Shown here piece by piece: positions 44,821 through 54,970 of a stretch of 64,000 nt of DNA (its first letter is position 1; each line of letters opens with the position of its first letter). The stretch comes from Plasmodiophora brassicae (taxonomy: Eukaryota; Endomyxa; Phytomyxea; Plasmodiophorida; Plasmodiophoridae). A program made the position numbers and the translations under genes. Below the pieces are notes generated by a model that worked only from the letters and a program-made list of their open reading frames with translations, made no database searches and was not told the origin of the DNA. Location: positions 1,116,001-1,180,000 of the forward strand of contig JASFAU010000011.1 of the NCBI GenBank assembly GCA_039704465.1, written 5' to 3'.

Positions 44821-45746
44821 TCGCTGCAGGCGCAGCTCCGGTACGCTAAGGCCATTGACCAGGACGAAACCGTCCTCGTCCTCGAATCGGAGGTCTTGTC
44901 AGCGTTTTTCGTCCACAAGCACTGGCTCTACAGGCCGTTCCCAAGTCTAATGCTGGCGGCCATGCGAGCTGATATCGCACCGGGCGTTCGATCTCTGAAC
45001 ATGATGTGTTTACCACGCTTCAAAGCGGTGGTCGTGGCCATCGCCCAGGACCTCCTCAATGCGCTGTTCGATTCGTCTTGCATCAATCCGCGACGCTTCT
45101 ACCATACCATGACGCCGGCGTCTGTCCTGGGCCCTGGTTTTCAGAACGAAACCGTTTCGACTTCGTTCTACATTCCAGGTCGCTGTCCAGGTACTGGTTC
45201 GACCCCAATGTTGTCGACATGCTGGAGTTGGCTTGCATAGGTGGCAGGCCGTCATTTATCGGACGGAACGAGTACCTGGACGTCATGGCGTTGGTCCTCG
45301 AACTCGGCTGTAGGGGACGGTTACACAGTCTCGCGGCCCTGATCCGGGTGGTGCACGCGAGCCTGAGAGACCTCGTAAGCAGCTGCCTAACCGTACACAT
45401 GATGGCGAAGAACTTGCTTCTCGCCGAGGAGGCTCAAACGTATGACCGACTGAGATCTTGTGGCGTTCTGCACCGCAGCGTGTATCACCGCCATGCGCGA
45501 CCCGACCTTCACGACCCTGACGAGTTCACGTTCTCCGCGTTCCTACGCTCTCGACGGGACTTTGCACGTCTCGGTGCTGATCCATCAGGCCTGGAACAAA
45601 CGGTGATGACGAGCGAGGCGATTCCGTTTGCTGTTTGGTTCGCTGCGCGATGGACTTCTCGGCCAGTAGCCCGGCCACTTGCCGTCTGTTTTTCCTACGC
45701 CAACTACGATCTGGTTGTCGCCATGTCGCTCAGCGCTACTTTCTAA
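44821..45746 (+). pseudogene. Fragment of an unrecognised gene between repeats
   Basis: Open from 44821 without a start codon (LQAQLRYAKAIDQDETVLV, then FKAVVVAIAQDLLNALF). A 71-nt intron (about 45120-45190, GTCTGT..CAG) would join it in frame to YWFDPNVVDMLELACIGG. The 5' side is cut by repeat sequence at about 44810 and the 3' end overlaps the gag-like ORF on the other strand. No family recognised. Helical and apparently cytoplasmic. Confidence 0.4.
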
Positions 45747-46949
45747 TCGGGTGTCTACTTTCGACACTCGCATGTAGCCGCTACCCTGTGGTTTAATGGC
45801 ATTGCTGCTGCTGCTGGGGCGCGCCTCCTTGCGCGCTTCGCGCGCCTCTCGCAGCTTCTTGACGATGCGCTCCTTCTGGTCCTCGGTCGCTTTGGGACAC
45901 TGCCTTAGGCGGTGCTCGCCCTTGCAGAACCAGCATTGGGGCACTTCGCCTTCCTCTTTGCCACGCTTCACCTTCTTGAGGGCTTGTTCCTCCGCCGGCA
46001 TGGGCTGCTCCTTCTCCTTCCTCTTCTTGGGGATGGTGAGGGCGTTTCGTGGCGCGATCGCAGTCTGTCGCGATGCACCATCGAGACGGGACATGCTCTG
46101 TGCACGCCGCACCTCGTCGAAAGCATGTAGACCGGACCGCCCAACTAGGCCACGAGAGCACCTAGTTGGGCGGTCCGGTCTACAAGCAATAGCTTTCTCC
46201 TCAAGACGCTTGAAGAACGCGTCCGGATCCGACTTGAGGTGCTTCTCAGTCGTTTCCAGCAGCTCCTTCATGCGCGTCTTGAGCTCAGGGGGGTAGATTC
46301 CCTGCATGAGGATGTCGACCTTCTTCTTGAGTCCCTTCTCCCCCGAGAAGATTTCCCCAAGGTTACGGTCCTTGACGATCTTCACCAGCTGTCGACCATA
46401 GCCGAGCACCCGCGCCCTGGCATCCTGGATGCGATTGTTCATGCGCAGAGAGTCGAAGTAGGTCCAGTATGATCCGCTCTGAACAGGCGCCTGGGCCATC
46501 TGCCAGCCACGTAGCATCCGCTCGATAACGTCATCGGGAACGTGTTCCGAGGTCCAGTGAAGTTCACCCGCGCTGCGTAGGAGAACTGGTAGCAGATCCT
46601 CGTCGATCATTTCCCGAAGCGGTGCACGACTCCGGAGTGCGCCCAATCTGTTAAGGTACTCTGTGTGTCGCTTCAGAGCATCAAACCACTTGTTGATGCT
46701 TTTAACGTCACATAGCCTGAGTTCAGGGGCCTTGGCCGCCTTGTCCACCTTGGCTATGCTGGCGATGCGGGCTGCGTCGACAGCGCTGTTGCCGTCTGGC
46801 AGTCCCGACTGTTCATCCGGGTATTCGTAGACCGAGTGGTCTTCGTCACCGCTCTCGACCACCGGCTGCAGCGCATCTAGTCGCGCTGTAACCTCAGTCA
46901 AGTCCTCGTCGATCATCGACACCGAATCGCGCGTCGCCCCTGCAGCCAT
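45585..46949 (-). CDS. Gag-like protein with zinc knuckle
   Basis: 454 aa from the ATG at 46949. A helical capsid-like part (SINKWFDALKRHTEYL, then DDVIERMLRGWQMAQ, then KTRMKELLETTEKHLKSDP) is followed by a basic region and one zinc knuckle (CWFCKGEHRLRQC; C-x2-C-x3-H-x4-C, one residue shorter than the canonical spacing). No protease or reverse transcriptase follows, so this is a gag remnant or a captured gag. A 57-bp palindromic insert (46127-46183) lies in frame, adding 19 residues rich in Arg, Pro and Gly between the capsid-like part and the linker. Confidence 0.7.
   Translation of the reverse strand: MAAGATRDSVSMIDEDLTEVTARLDALQPVVESGDEDHSVYEYPDEQSGLPDGNSAVDAARIASIAKVDKAAKAPELRLCDVKSINKWFDALKRHTEYLNRLGALRSRAPLREMIDEDLLPVLLRSAGELHWTSEHVPDDVIERMLRGWQMAQAPVQSGSYWTYFDSLRMNNRIQDARARVLGYGRQLVKIVKDRNLGEIFSGEKGLKKKVDILMQGIYPPELKTRMKELLETTEKHLKSDPDAFFKRLEEKAIACRPDRPTRCSRGLVGRSGLHAFDEVRRAQSMSRLDGASRQTAIAPRNALTIPKKRKEKEQPMPAEEQALKKVKRGKEEGEVPQCWFCKGEHRLRQCPKATEDQKERIVKKLREAREARKEARPSSSSNAIKPQGSGYMRVSKVDTRLESSAERHGDNQIVVGVGKTDGKWPGYWPRSPSRSEPNSKRNRLARHHRLFQA
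46127..46183. repeat. Palindromic hairpin repeat, copy 2 (57 bp, in frame in the gag-like ORF)
   Basis: Perfect 23-bp arms beginning GTAGACCGGACCGCCC and ending GGGCGGTCCGGTCTAC around an 11-base loop. The length is a multiple of three and has no stop in the host frame. Shares GTAGACCGG and AACTAGGCCACGAG with copy 1. Confidence 0.88.
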
Positions 46950-46978
46950 CGACCTTCGTACGTGACTACAGCAGGCCT

Positions 46979-48089
46979 CATAAAAAGTGGTAAACTATTA
47001 ATAGATGCCACTTTGACCACATTTAGCGGCCGGTTTGTACCACTTTTAAGAAATGTGTTGACAACTATCCAATACTACTGCAGCAGACGCTATGCGCCTC
47101 AGGGACACCAACAGGGACATTTGGGAGTCCTGTCGGACCTTTCCGGACAAGTTTCGACCTGGTGAGAGTCTGGCGAGCTGGACTGAGCTGGATCGGGGTC
47201 CGTCGTGCTCCTTCCAGAATGCGAATAACTATTTCTGGAGAGTGGAGAGTGGAGAGTAGTGGAGGTAGGTTTGCGTCTTGCTTGCGAACCAAGCCAAAGC
47301 CGACACTGCGCCCGGTCTCGGTCGAATGGCCTGGCAAATGGCAGAGGACGTATGCGCGCAAGTTCGCCCTCGAGGTCACGTGCCAAGAAGGCCACGTCGT
47401 CAAGGAGGCGCGATGCAAGATGTGCCTGTACTTCGGCCGGCCGGCCGCGAGATCGAGGCGGCCGGCCGGAAGCGCGGTGCGCGCACGACGGACCAGTTCT
47501 ACTCGGGCAAGTTCCGCGCCGACACCATGACCGCGCACCTGCAGAACCAGCACGCCACCAAGTGGGCCGAATACCAGCTCCTGTCGGCGGTCGACGAGGA
47601 CGCGTTCTTCGACAACGTGCAGCCGCGCGCAAACCTTATATTCAACTATCTCGACATGGAGAGCGACGAGATCATTGTCGACGTGTCGACTGAGATCGTC
47701 GATGTCATCATCGGCCAAATGCTGTTCCGACCGGCAGACGAACTTGACGCCGACGGCGACGACGTGGCCGGCATCGACGACCGCAATCGTAAGATTGAGA
47801 AGCTGGGTTCGCGCGCGCTGCGGCTGTTCACCGTGAACGACGACGAGGACGGCTACACGGTGACGATCAAGACCGTCATGCGATTCAAGCTCGCCATCTC
47901 CCACGTGTCGTGCGGCATGTCGTTCCGCCAAGTGGCAACCGCCGTCGAGCACACCAAAGTCATCTGCAAGATGGGCAAGAGACTTGCAGGGCCCCTTTTT
48001 GGACCTTACCACTTTTAGCCAGTTTTAAGGCCAGAGTCGTACCACTTTTAGCTTAAATACGGTAAAAGTGGTACGTACCACTTTTTATG
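46979..48089. mobile_element. TIR DNA transposon carrying a BED-like zinc-finger ORF
   Basis: Terminal inverted repeats CATAAAAAGTGGTA (46979-46992; complement 48076-48089), with further subterminal copies of ACCACTTTTA near 47038, 48006 and 48039. Inside is one broken coding region with a BED-like finger. No clean target duplication seen (GCAGGCCT and ATGCCTGG flank). Superfamily uncertain; hAT-like is the best guess from the finger. Confidence 0.6.
47278..48018 (+). pseudogene. BED-finger-like transposon protein fragment
   Basis: The N-terminal part is in another frame upstream (KFALEVTCQEGHVVKEARCKM then CLYFG), broken near 47440 in a GGCCGG run. The main frame reads KFRADTMTAHLQNQHATKW, which completes a C2H2/BED-type finger, and then a truncated helical region ending in the right terminal region. 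No DDE core. Non-autonomous. Confidence 0.55.
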
Positions 48090-48126
48090 ATGCCTGGACT
48101 ACAGTGATCACTGTGTCGTATTCCGG

Positions 48127-49112
48127 CCGTATTTCTCGGTACTTTGTACCCTACGGAACTTTGTACCAGGGGCGCTTTTTTCGCGTACATTGGTCGCTGA
48201 CTCCGCAGTCGACGCGTTTTGCGGCAATTGGTTGTGCCGACAGGATCCGTCGCCGCGAGACCTTTCCAACGGCATATAGATGTCGCACCATCCATCGGTA
48301 TCCAGGTCGATATCGTCGGAACGCAGGCGCCAAATAGAGGGAGATCGTGCGCAGAACACGACGTATGCGGCTCTGTACTTGCTATTGACGTCGTTGTCCG
48401 TCTTCGGGCTGTACGTTGAAATAGTGAACGGTACCAATTTGTGAAAATCGTGTCTGCACGTTAATTTAAATTGGTGTTGCAATGCGGATCGTCAACTGGT
48501 TGACCGCCAGAAGTCGTCGCACAATCTGGTCTTTGGCTCGTGCAGTCTTCCGCCTGCACGACGGCAGTAGGTGGAAAACTTTGGTCTCAACCATGGCGAC
48601 CGAAACTGCCACGCCGCACTCCCGGTTCGCGAAGATCCACTGCAGCAGGGTCTCCTCGATCGGATGAAGATATGATTCGCGGCCGAGACAGGTTGACCGC
48701 GCAGATGGACTCGAATTCTGGATCGCCAGACGCTGTGCTTCCCATCGCCTTACCTGTGACCGTTGAACGCCCAAGCTATAACATACCGCTGAGAGAGAGT
48801 CTGAGTTGGCCCGACGCTCAGTGACCTCACTTAGGATACGAAGCTTCTCAGCGTTTACGTGCGGCGAGGCAATATGCAAATGACATCTCGGGGGTGGGGA
48901 GAGCATTAGGAGAGTTGGCGCACGGGCCATCAGTTCATCACATTTCCCATGACCATGCGAAGGCGACCCATGGCAAGCCAGATAGGGCTCCAACGTCGCC
49001 CGGCAGAACACGGTCAATGGACATGCCACCCACGGCGCACTTCCTCGGAACTTTGTACCACCTGTCCATTTTGCTTGCACATTTGGGGGGTACAAAGTAC
49101 CGAGGAATACGG
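48127..49112. mobile_element. TIR element with a CENP-B/pogo-like HTH fragment
   Basis: Ends are inverted repeats of about 26 bp, CCGTATT(T/C)CTCGGTACTTTG. The minus strand (48466-49112) encodes IEETLLQWIFANRECGVAVS and MVETKVFHLLP, like the second helix-turn-helix of pogo/CENP-B transposases, plus an upstream HTH (LSAVCYSLGVQRSQVRRW). No DDE domain, so non-autonomous. Confidence 0.6.
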
Positions 49113-49442
49113 TAGGCAATATGCAGTCTGTTTATCTAGCCTCGACAGCAGCTCCCGGAGTCCGGAAGTCCGAGCCAGCCTTGTCTATGGCATGAGCCCT
49201 AATATATGCCACATAACAGGACGTGTTTTAGCCGGCGCAGCTCCGGCCGTCATGGTTGCAACCCCGCTGTCACGTCTGCCAATCCATGTCAGTCGTTGCG
49301 AAACGCGAAAGGTTAACGGGCACGTACCTCGGCGGCCATCGGCCTGTGGCGTCATTGCGAGGCATGCGGCGGGACTGGCGACCGGCCAGATATACGGTAC
49401 GCCAGCAGCAACCCCTCGGCCGCACCCAGGCCACACCACGTC
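49113..49442. other. No gene recognised
   Basis: Spacer between two mobile elements. No signal seen. Confidence 0.4.
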
Positions 49443-49529
49443 TGTCACGATCAGGCAAGCTGATGCAACGAACGCTTTGACGGACTGGCGAAGTCCGTCG
49501 CGGGGTTCGGGATTTATTCAGTTATCACA
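49443..49529 (-). repeat. 3' LTR (87 bp)
   Basis: Identical to 54884-54970; TG...CA ends; flanked outside by ACGTC. Confidence 0.92.
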
Positions 49530-49542
49530 GAATAGTCCTCTT

Positions 49543-52500
49543 CTAGCGATTGGGTCTCCGCCGGTTTCGGGAGCGAGGGCCAGGTTTATCGGGATATCGA
49601 GCATGAAATTCAGCAATCGCTTGGTCCAGGCCTCCTGTCCCATGGAGATTGCCCGCGGGTTCCCAGGTGCGATCGGACGGGGAGTATCCTTCCCAATCTA
49701 TGAGATATTGCAACCGCCCCGACCGGTATCGGGAATCCAAGATCGACTTAACGATGAACAGGGGCTGGTCGTCATCTTCCAATACAATGGGCGGCGGCGG
49801 TGGCTGTTGGCGATGTGGAAGGACATTAGGCGTATACGGTTCCAGCTGTGACACATGGAAGACGTTATGTAGGCGCGAGGTAGGAGGCAGCTTCACTTCG
49901 TATGCGACGGGGTTAACTGTGCGAACAACTTGGAAGGGTCCCAGCAGACGGTCATCCAGTTTCCCGCACGGGCGGCCAGTCGATAAGGTTCCACGCCTGA
50001 GCATGACGAGATCGCCCACCTGCAGTGGTGGTGGTTCGCGGCGACGGCGATCCGCAGAGCGCTTCATAGCGTCGACCGCCCGTTGCAGTTGGCCCTTCAA
50101 GTAGCGGCGAACCTTCTCAAGGAATTCGGCACGCTCATCGGCGGCTGGGTTACAGACTTGGCCATTCCTGGGTCGAGGCTCCGTCACCCTTGGATGAAAC
50201 CCGTAGTTGGCGAAAAACGGCGACATGCCGGTGGCCGAATGGTCGGCGTTGTTGTACGCGAACTCGGCCATAGGCAGAAGTTGCAGCCAGTCGTCCTGCA
50301 TGTAGCTAACATAGCAGCGTAAGTATTGTTCGAGGATCTGGTTCACGCGTTCCGTCTGGCCGTCGGATTCCGGGTGCCGGGATGAAGACAAGTTCCGTTG
50401 GATACCAAGACGGTCCAGTAAGTGCTTCCAGAAGGCCGACACGAACTGGGGCCCCCGGTCGGAGACGATGTCGTCCGGTAGGCCATGCAGGCGGAATATC
50501 TGCTGCAAAAACAGGTCGGACAGCTCGACCGCTGTGAGGGTCTCCTTGCACGGAATGAAGTGGGCCATTTTCGAAAACCGGTCGACGACGACGAGGACCG
50601 AATCGTAGCCGTCGGAAACTGGAAGCTTGACAATTAGATCCATTGAGATCGATGACCACAGAGAACTCGGCAAGGGAAGAGGCAGCAGGAGCCCGGACGG
50701 TTTGTGGCGCGGAGACTTGCTTCTCTGACAAATGTCGCAGGATGAGACGTACAGTTTGACGAAGGCCCTCATGCCAGGCCACCAAAATTCACGCTGGACA
50801 AGCCCAAGCGTTTTGCGGATACCAAAGTGACCAGAGGTATTATCGTGGAGTTGCCGGAGGATCTCGATCTTGCATTCGTCTCCGGAGACGACCAAGGAGC
50901 GTCCTTTGTACAGGAGGCCGTCTCTCAGGCAATACTTCCTACCTTGAGGTCGGTCGAGCAGACCGGCAATCTTGGCGACGAACGGATCACTCGCTTGGTG
51001 TCGTCGGATACGGTCTAGGAGAGGCTCGGACGGAGCCGCCTCCGCGTGGACGGTGAACGCGTCCACCACGGGGGACGGAACTAGGCGATGAAGCGGGAGC
51101 AGTTGGAGAGATTGTTGCAGGATGCCTTCTTCAGACGCCGTCGGGACGTACTCCGGGCGGCGCGTCAAGGCGTCAGGTTTACCGTGCAAGCGGCCCGGTC
51201 GGTGCTGAATCATGAAGTCGAAGCCGCTAAGCAGTTGGGACCATCGGATTTGGCGCGGATTGCTTGTGGGTCGTCATGAAGTACTTGAGGTTGCGGTGGT
51301 CGCTGTGCACAAGTGTCTGATGTTCATCCGAATCCAGGAACTGGCGCCATTTCTCGAAGGACGCAACAACGGCCAGGAGCTCTTTGTCGTAGACCGCATA
51401 TCGGATCTCAGCGGGGTCCAGTTTCCTCGAAAAGAACGCCAGAGGGTGTAAGTCCCCGTCACGGCCCCGTTGTGAGAGGACCATGGCAATGGCGAAGTCG
51501 GAGGCATCCGTTTCAATCTCGCACGGCACGCTAGGATCGAAGTGGGCGAGGACCGGAGCGCGTGTGAACGCGCTCTTCAGAGTTGCGAAGGCGGTCGAAG
51601 CAGTCTCGTTCCAGATAAATTCGGTTTCCCCGCGAGTAAGGTTCGTCAAGGGAAGTGCGATCTCCGCGAAATGCGGGATGAACTTTCGGTAGAAGTTGGC
51701 GAACCCAAGGAAGACTTGCAGCCCGTGGAGGTCACGCGGCGGGGCCCACGCGAGTATTGTGTCTACTCGGCTGGGATCCAACCGGAGGCCGTCCTTGGAC
51801 ACTAAGTAGCCGAGGAATTCGACCTCCGGTGCGTCGAACAAGCACTTAGACAGTTTGGCCGTCAGGCGCGCGGAGCGTAGACGTTCGAGCACCAAACGCA
51901 CGTGCTGTTCATGTTCCTCAGCATTCTTGAGAAAATCAAGATGTCGTCAAGGTAAACAACAACGAAACGGTCAATGAAGTCGCTGAATGTCTCGTTCATG
52001 AAGGCTTGAAAGGATGCCGGGGCGTTGGCAAGCCCGAAGGGCATAACCAGGTACTCGAACAGTCCGTACGGTGTCCGGAATGCTGTCTTCCATTCGTCAC
52101 CTTCGCGAATGCGGATCTGGTTGTACGCACTTCGAAGGTCGATCTTGGAGAAGACCGTTGCTTGACCGAGTGTCGAAAGCAGCTGGTCGATGAGCGGAAG
52201 TGGTAACGGTTCTTCACGGTGACCGAGTTCAGGCCTCGGTAATCAACGCAAAGCCGTAACGAACCATCCTTCTTCTTCGCGAAAAGGATCGGCGCGCCGG
52301 CAGATGAACGCGACGGCCGTATGAAGTTCGACTGGAGGTTATCTTCCAAATACTTCTTGAGGGCTACCTGTTCGCGGGGAGACAAGCCGTAGAGGCGACA
52401 GAATGGAGGCTCCGTCCCCGGTTTCAGGTCGATCGAGCAGTCAGAGGCGCGGTGCGGCGGTAAGGATGTGGCGGTGGCCTCGTCGAACACGTCGGCAAAA

Positions 52501-53895
52501 TCCTGGTATTTTTCAGGTATCTTCGTCTGCTCTGACTCGGTGTCCTCGGTCCACGTATAATGGATGAGGTAGCACTGAGCGTCGTCCATGAGTGCGTCCA
52601 GGAACGGTTCGGCGTCGACTAGATGGATGGGAACGTTGGCCGCCAGAGGTTCTTCAGTGCTTGGTGCCGGCAAGGGAACGTGGTCGATCCGCGTCCCGTC
52701 GCCTTGATTAGAATCCGTGGGCCGTACGTCGCACGACGACTGTGGAGCATCTCCGGCTAGAACGTCAGGCCGGCGTTCGGCGGGGCGATCGGACAGGCGT
52801 CGTCAGATGACGTGTTTAGATAAGCACGAAGGTCGACGCGTGCGGGTTCGCGGCACATAGTGACGAAGGCAAGCGCCCAAGCGGCCGCCACGATGGATGA
52901 GCACATGAACAGGCTGACCACCTGGCGTGCCCTGGAACCGTCGTCCAAACGACAATCTGGTAGACGTCGACCGGCTCCCCGCCTGTGTCGCTGCTCCCGC
53001 GCCGGCGACGTTAGCCAGCCTGTCTGGTCGGGGAACGATTCGAGCTCGAGGCAGTTCGCAGGGGTGTTACCGGTGTCAGCCGTTTCCAGGTCGCCAGCGG
53101 CTTTGTCCTGAGTCTCAATTGCGGCTGTCGCCAGGACTCTGCCACCCGGCGTTCATCGTTGGCCGCAGGCGGCAATGGTGTCACGATCAGGTCTTGTGCG
53201 GAAGTTGGATCTGGATGTTGTTTTGTGTTAACAGGCGCCTGGGCGATGAGCGGAGCTGCACTAGAGGCGTCCAGGGCCGGATAACGGCAGTCGTCGTGTG
53301 GCGCAGCCACGCTTGCCTCGGTTGTCTCAGCTTCTGCATGGCCAGGATCCGCCACAGTTGTCGGCGTTGACGTTGACGGCGAGGGGGGGCACTGGCGCGG
53401 CGAGACGAGCCGCCGGCGCCAATCCACATCTGGATTAGTCTGGGCTAGCCAGGGCAGACCCAGGATGACGGGATAGGTCGGCGAATTGATCAGATTCAGG
53501 ACGATCTCACACGAGAACTGGGCGTCCACCGTCGTTCTCAACGGCTGAGTCTCCTGTGATATAGGTGCGAGCTGGCGGCCGTCGACAACGCGGACAGGTA
53601 TCGGACGATGCGTCGGGCGGGTAGGCAGAACGTGGAGCCGCGCGAAGGACCAGTCGATAAAGTTGCTAGTCGCGCCACAGTCGATCAAGGCCGTTGTCGA
53701 GATACTTTCGGACCCGGTGTATATGGTCATCGGAAGTACGAGATGCGGGACAGAGCGGGCGTGGAGAAACATGAGATCGCTTATTTGAACAGGGTCGGGT
53801 TCGGATGACAATGCAGAGTTTACTGGGTGGCCGGCGAACCCGTTGGCGGTCACCCTTGGACATTTCCCGGTGCAACCGGCGGCCGTTTCGGGCAA
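49543..53895 (-). pseudogene. Pol of the chromovirus (PR-RT-RNase H-IN-chromodomain), with frame breaks
   Basis: Protease near 53690 with active site LIDCGATSNF (Cys in place of the usual Ser/Thr). RT with [24 protein letters not shown] and [10 protein letters not shown]. RNase H with ETDASDFAIAMVL and YAVYDKELLAVV. Integrase with [36 protein letters not shown] and DGQTERVN. Chromodomain [16 protein letters not shown]. Frame breaks occur near 52202 (RYP-LPLID, one base short), near 51932 (IFSK, one A short) and near 51225 (two bases short); the PR-RT junction around 52680-53010 is also not cleanly open. With identical LTRs these breaks are either inherited from a defective master copy or assembly errors. 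Confidence 0.85.
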
Positions 53896-54698
53896 TCCGC
53901 GATCCGGTGGCCATCTTCTTTGCAGTAGAAGCAGAGGCCGTCCTTGCGGGCACGCTCACGGGCATCGGCGGCGACAACCTTCGGAACGGGGTAGCGCGGG
54001 CAGAGGTGTTTCGCCTTTTTGACCATCTCGTCGAAGTCGGTGATCATGTCCTCGAACAGTTTTTCCGACAAGGCAGTATGCAGCGACTTCCGGAACTTCG
54101 ACGCGCGCCGGGCCGAACTCATCTTGAAGGTTGCATCCGCGCGCTGAAGCGCTTGATACAAATTGTTGAACATCAACACATGCTCTTCGACAGGTTCGGT
54201 CTGGGTGAGGTTGTCGAAGCACTCCTCCAGCTGTTCGAACGTCGGCACCGGAAACCATTTTGACATCGCGTAGGACAGGTCGGCCATCGTGGCGTCGTCC
54301 GGCAGCCCGAAATAGACTTCCAACGCCGGGCCTTCCAGCGATCTAAGAAGGGCGCTGTGCGCCGCCGGCGGAAGGCGGGTCGTCGATGACGGGAGCTGCA
54401 GCGTCCTTGACAGACACTTCAGAAAGTCGCGGGAGTTCGTGGAACTGTCGCGAATACGCCCGGTAAAGCGGGGCAGGTGGATCTGGTGGTCGACGATGTG
54501 TCGGGATGTCGGCGACGGCTCGCTCGGCGGCATCTTGTCGGGCAGCGAGCGATTTATCGCTGTCCCAACGGCATCTTCGACCCGGTCGGCCACTACGGAC
54601 TGCATAGCTTTCAGCTGGTGCAGCATGTCGCTGACAGTGAGCGTGAGGTCCCGCACTTGATCTGCCAGTGCGGCGATCTGGTCCTCGCTCGTTGTCAT
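53850..54698 (-). CDS. Gag of the chromovirus
   Basis: 282 aa, open frame. N-terminal coiled coil (ALADQVRDLTLTVSDMLHQL), a capsid-like helical domain (ECFDNLTQTEPVEEHVLMF), and one canonical zinc knuckle CFYCKEDGHRIADC near the C-terminus. It overlaps the protease frame by about 46 nt, so expression of Pol probably needs a frameshift. Start at 54698 is the first ATG. Confidence 0.88.
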   Translation of the reverse strand: MTTSEDQIAALADQVRDLTLTVSDMLHQLKAMQSVVADRVEDAVGTAINRSLPDKMPPSEPSPTSRHIVDHQIHLPRFTGRIRDSSTNSRDFLKCLSRTLQLPSSTTRLPPAAHSALLRSLEGPALEVYFGLPDDATMADLSYAMSKWFPVPTFEQLEECFDNLTQTEPVEEHVLMFNNLYQALQRADATFKMSSARRASKFRKSLHTALSEKLFEDMITDFDEMVKKAKHLCPRYPVPKVVAADARERARKDGLCFYCKEDGHRIADCPKRPPVAPGNVQG

Positions 54699-54739
54699 CG
54701 CGAACACACCGGTAGACGGACAGGAAACGGGACGGCAGG

Positions 54740-54853
54740 AACGGAGCGGGCGGAACGGAGCGGGCGGAACGGAGCGGGCGGAACGGAGCGGGCGGAACGG
54801 AGCGGGCGGAACGGAGCGGGCGGAACGGAGCGGGCGGAACGGGGCGGGCGGGA
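54740..54853. repeat. 14-bp minisatellite
   Basis: About eight tandem copies of AACGGAGCGGGCGG in the leader of the chromovirus between LTR and gag. Confidence 0.92.
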
Positions 54854-54883
54854 CGGCGGTGACCGTTGGTTAGTCCGTCAAAA

Positions 54884-54970
54884 TGTCACGATCAGGCAAG
54901 CTGATGCAACGAACGCTTTGACGGACTGGCGAAGTCCGTCGCGGGGTTCGGGATTTATTCAGTTATCACA
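54884..54970 (-). repeat. 5' LTR (87 bp)
   Basis: Identical to 49443-49529; followed by ACGTC. Confidence 0.92.

Larger units (their letters stand above)
49443..54970 (-). mobile_element. Complete Ty3/gypsy chromovirus with 87-bp LTRs
   Basis: 5528 bp, coding on the minus strand. LTRs at 54884-54970 and 49443-49529 are identical by reading (TGTCACGATC...TTATCACA), with 5-bp target duplications ACGTC on both sides (49438-49442 and 54971-54975). Order: gag, protease, reverse transcriptase, RNase H, integrase, chromodomain. The LTRs are among the shortest expected for this class. Confidence 0.93.
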
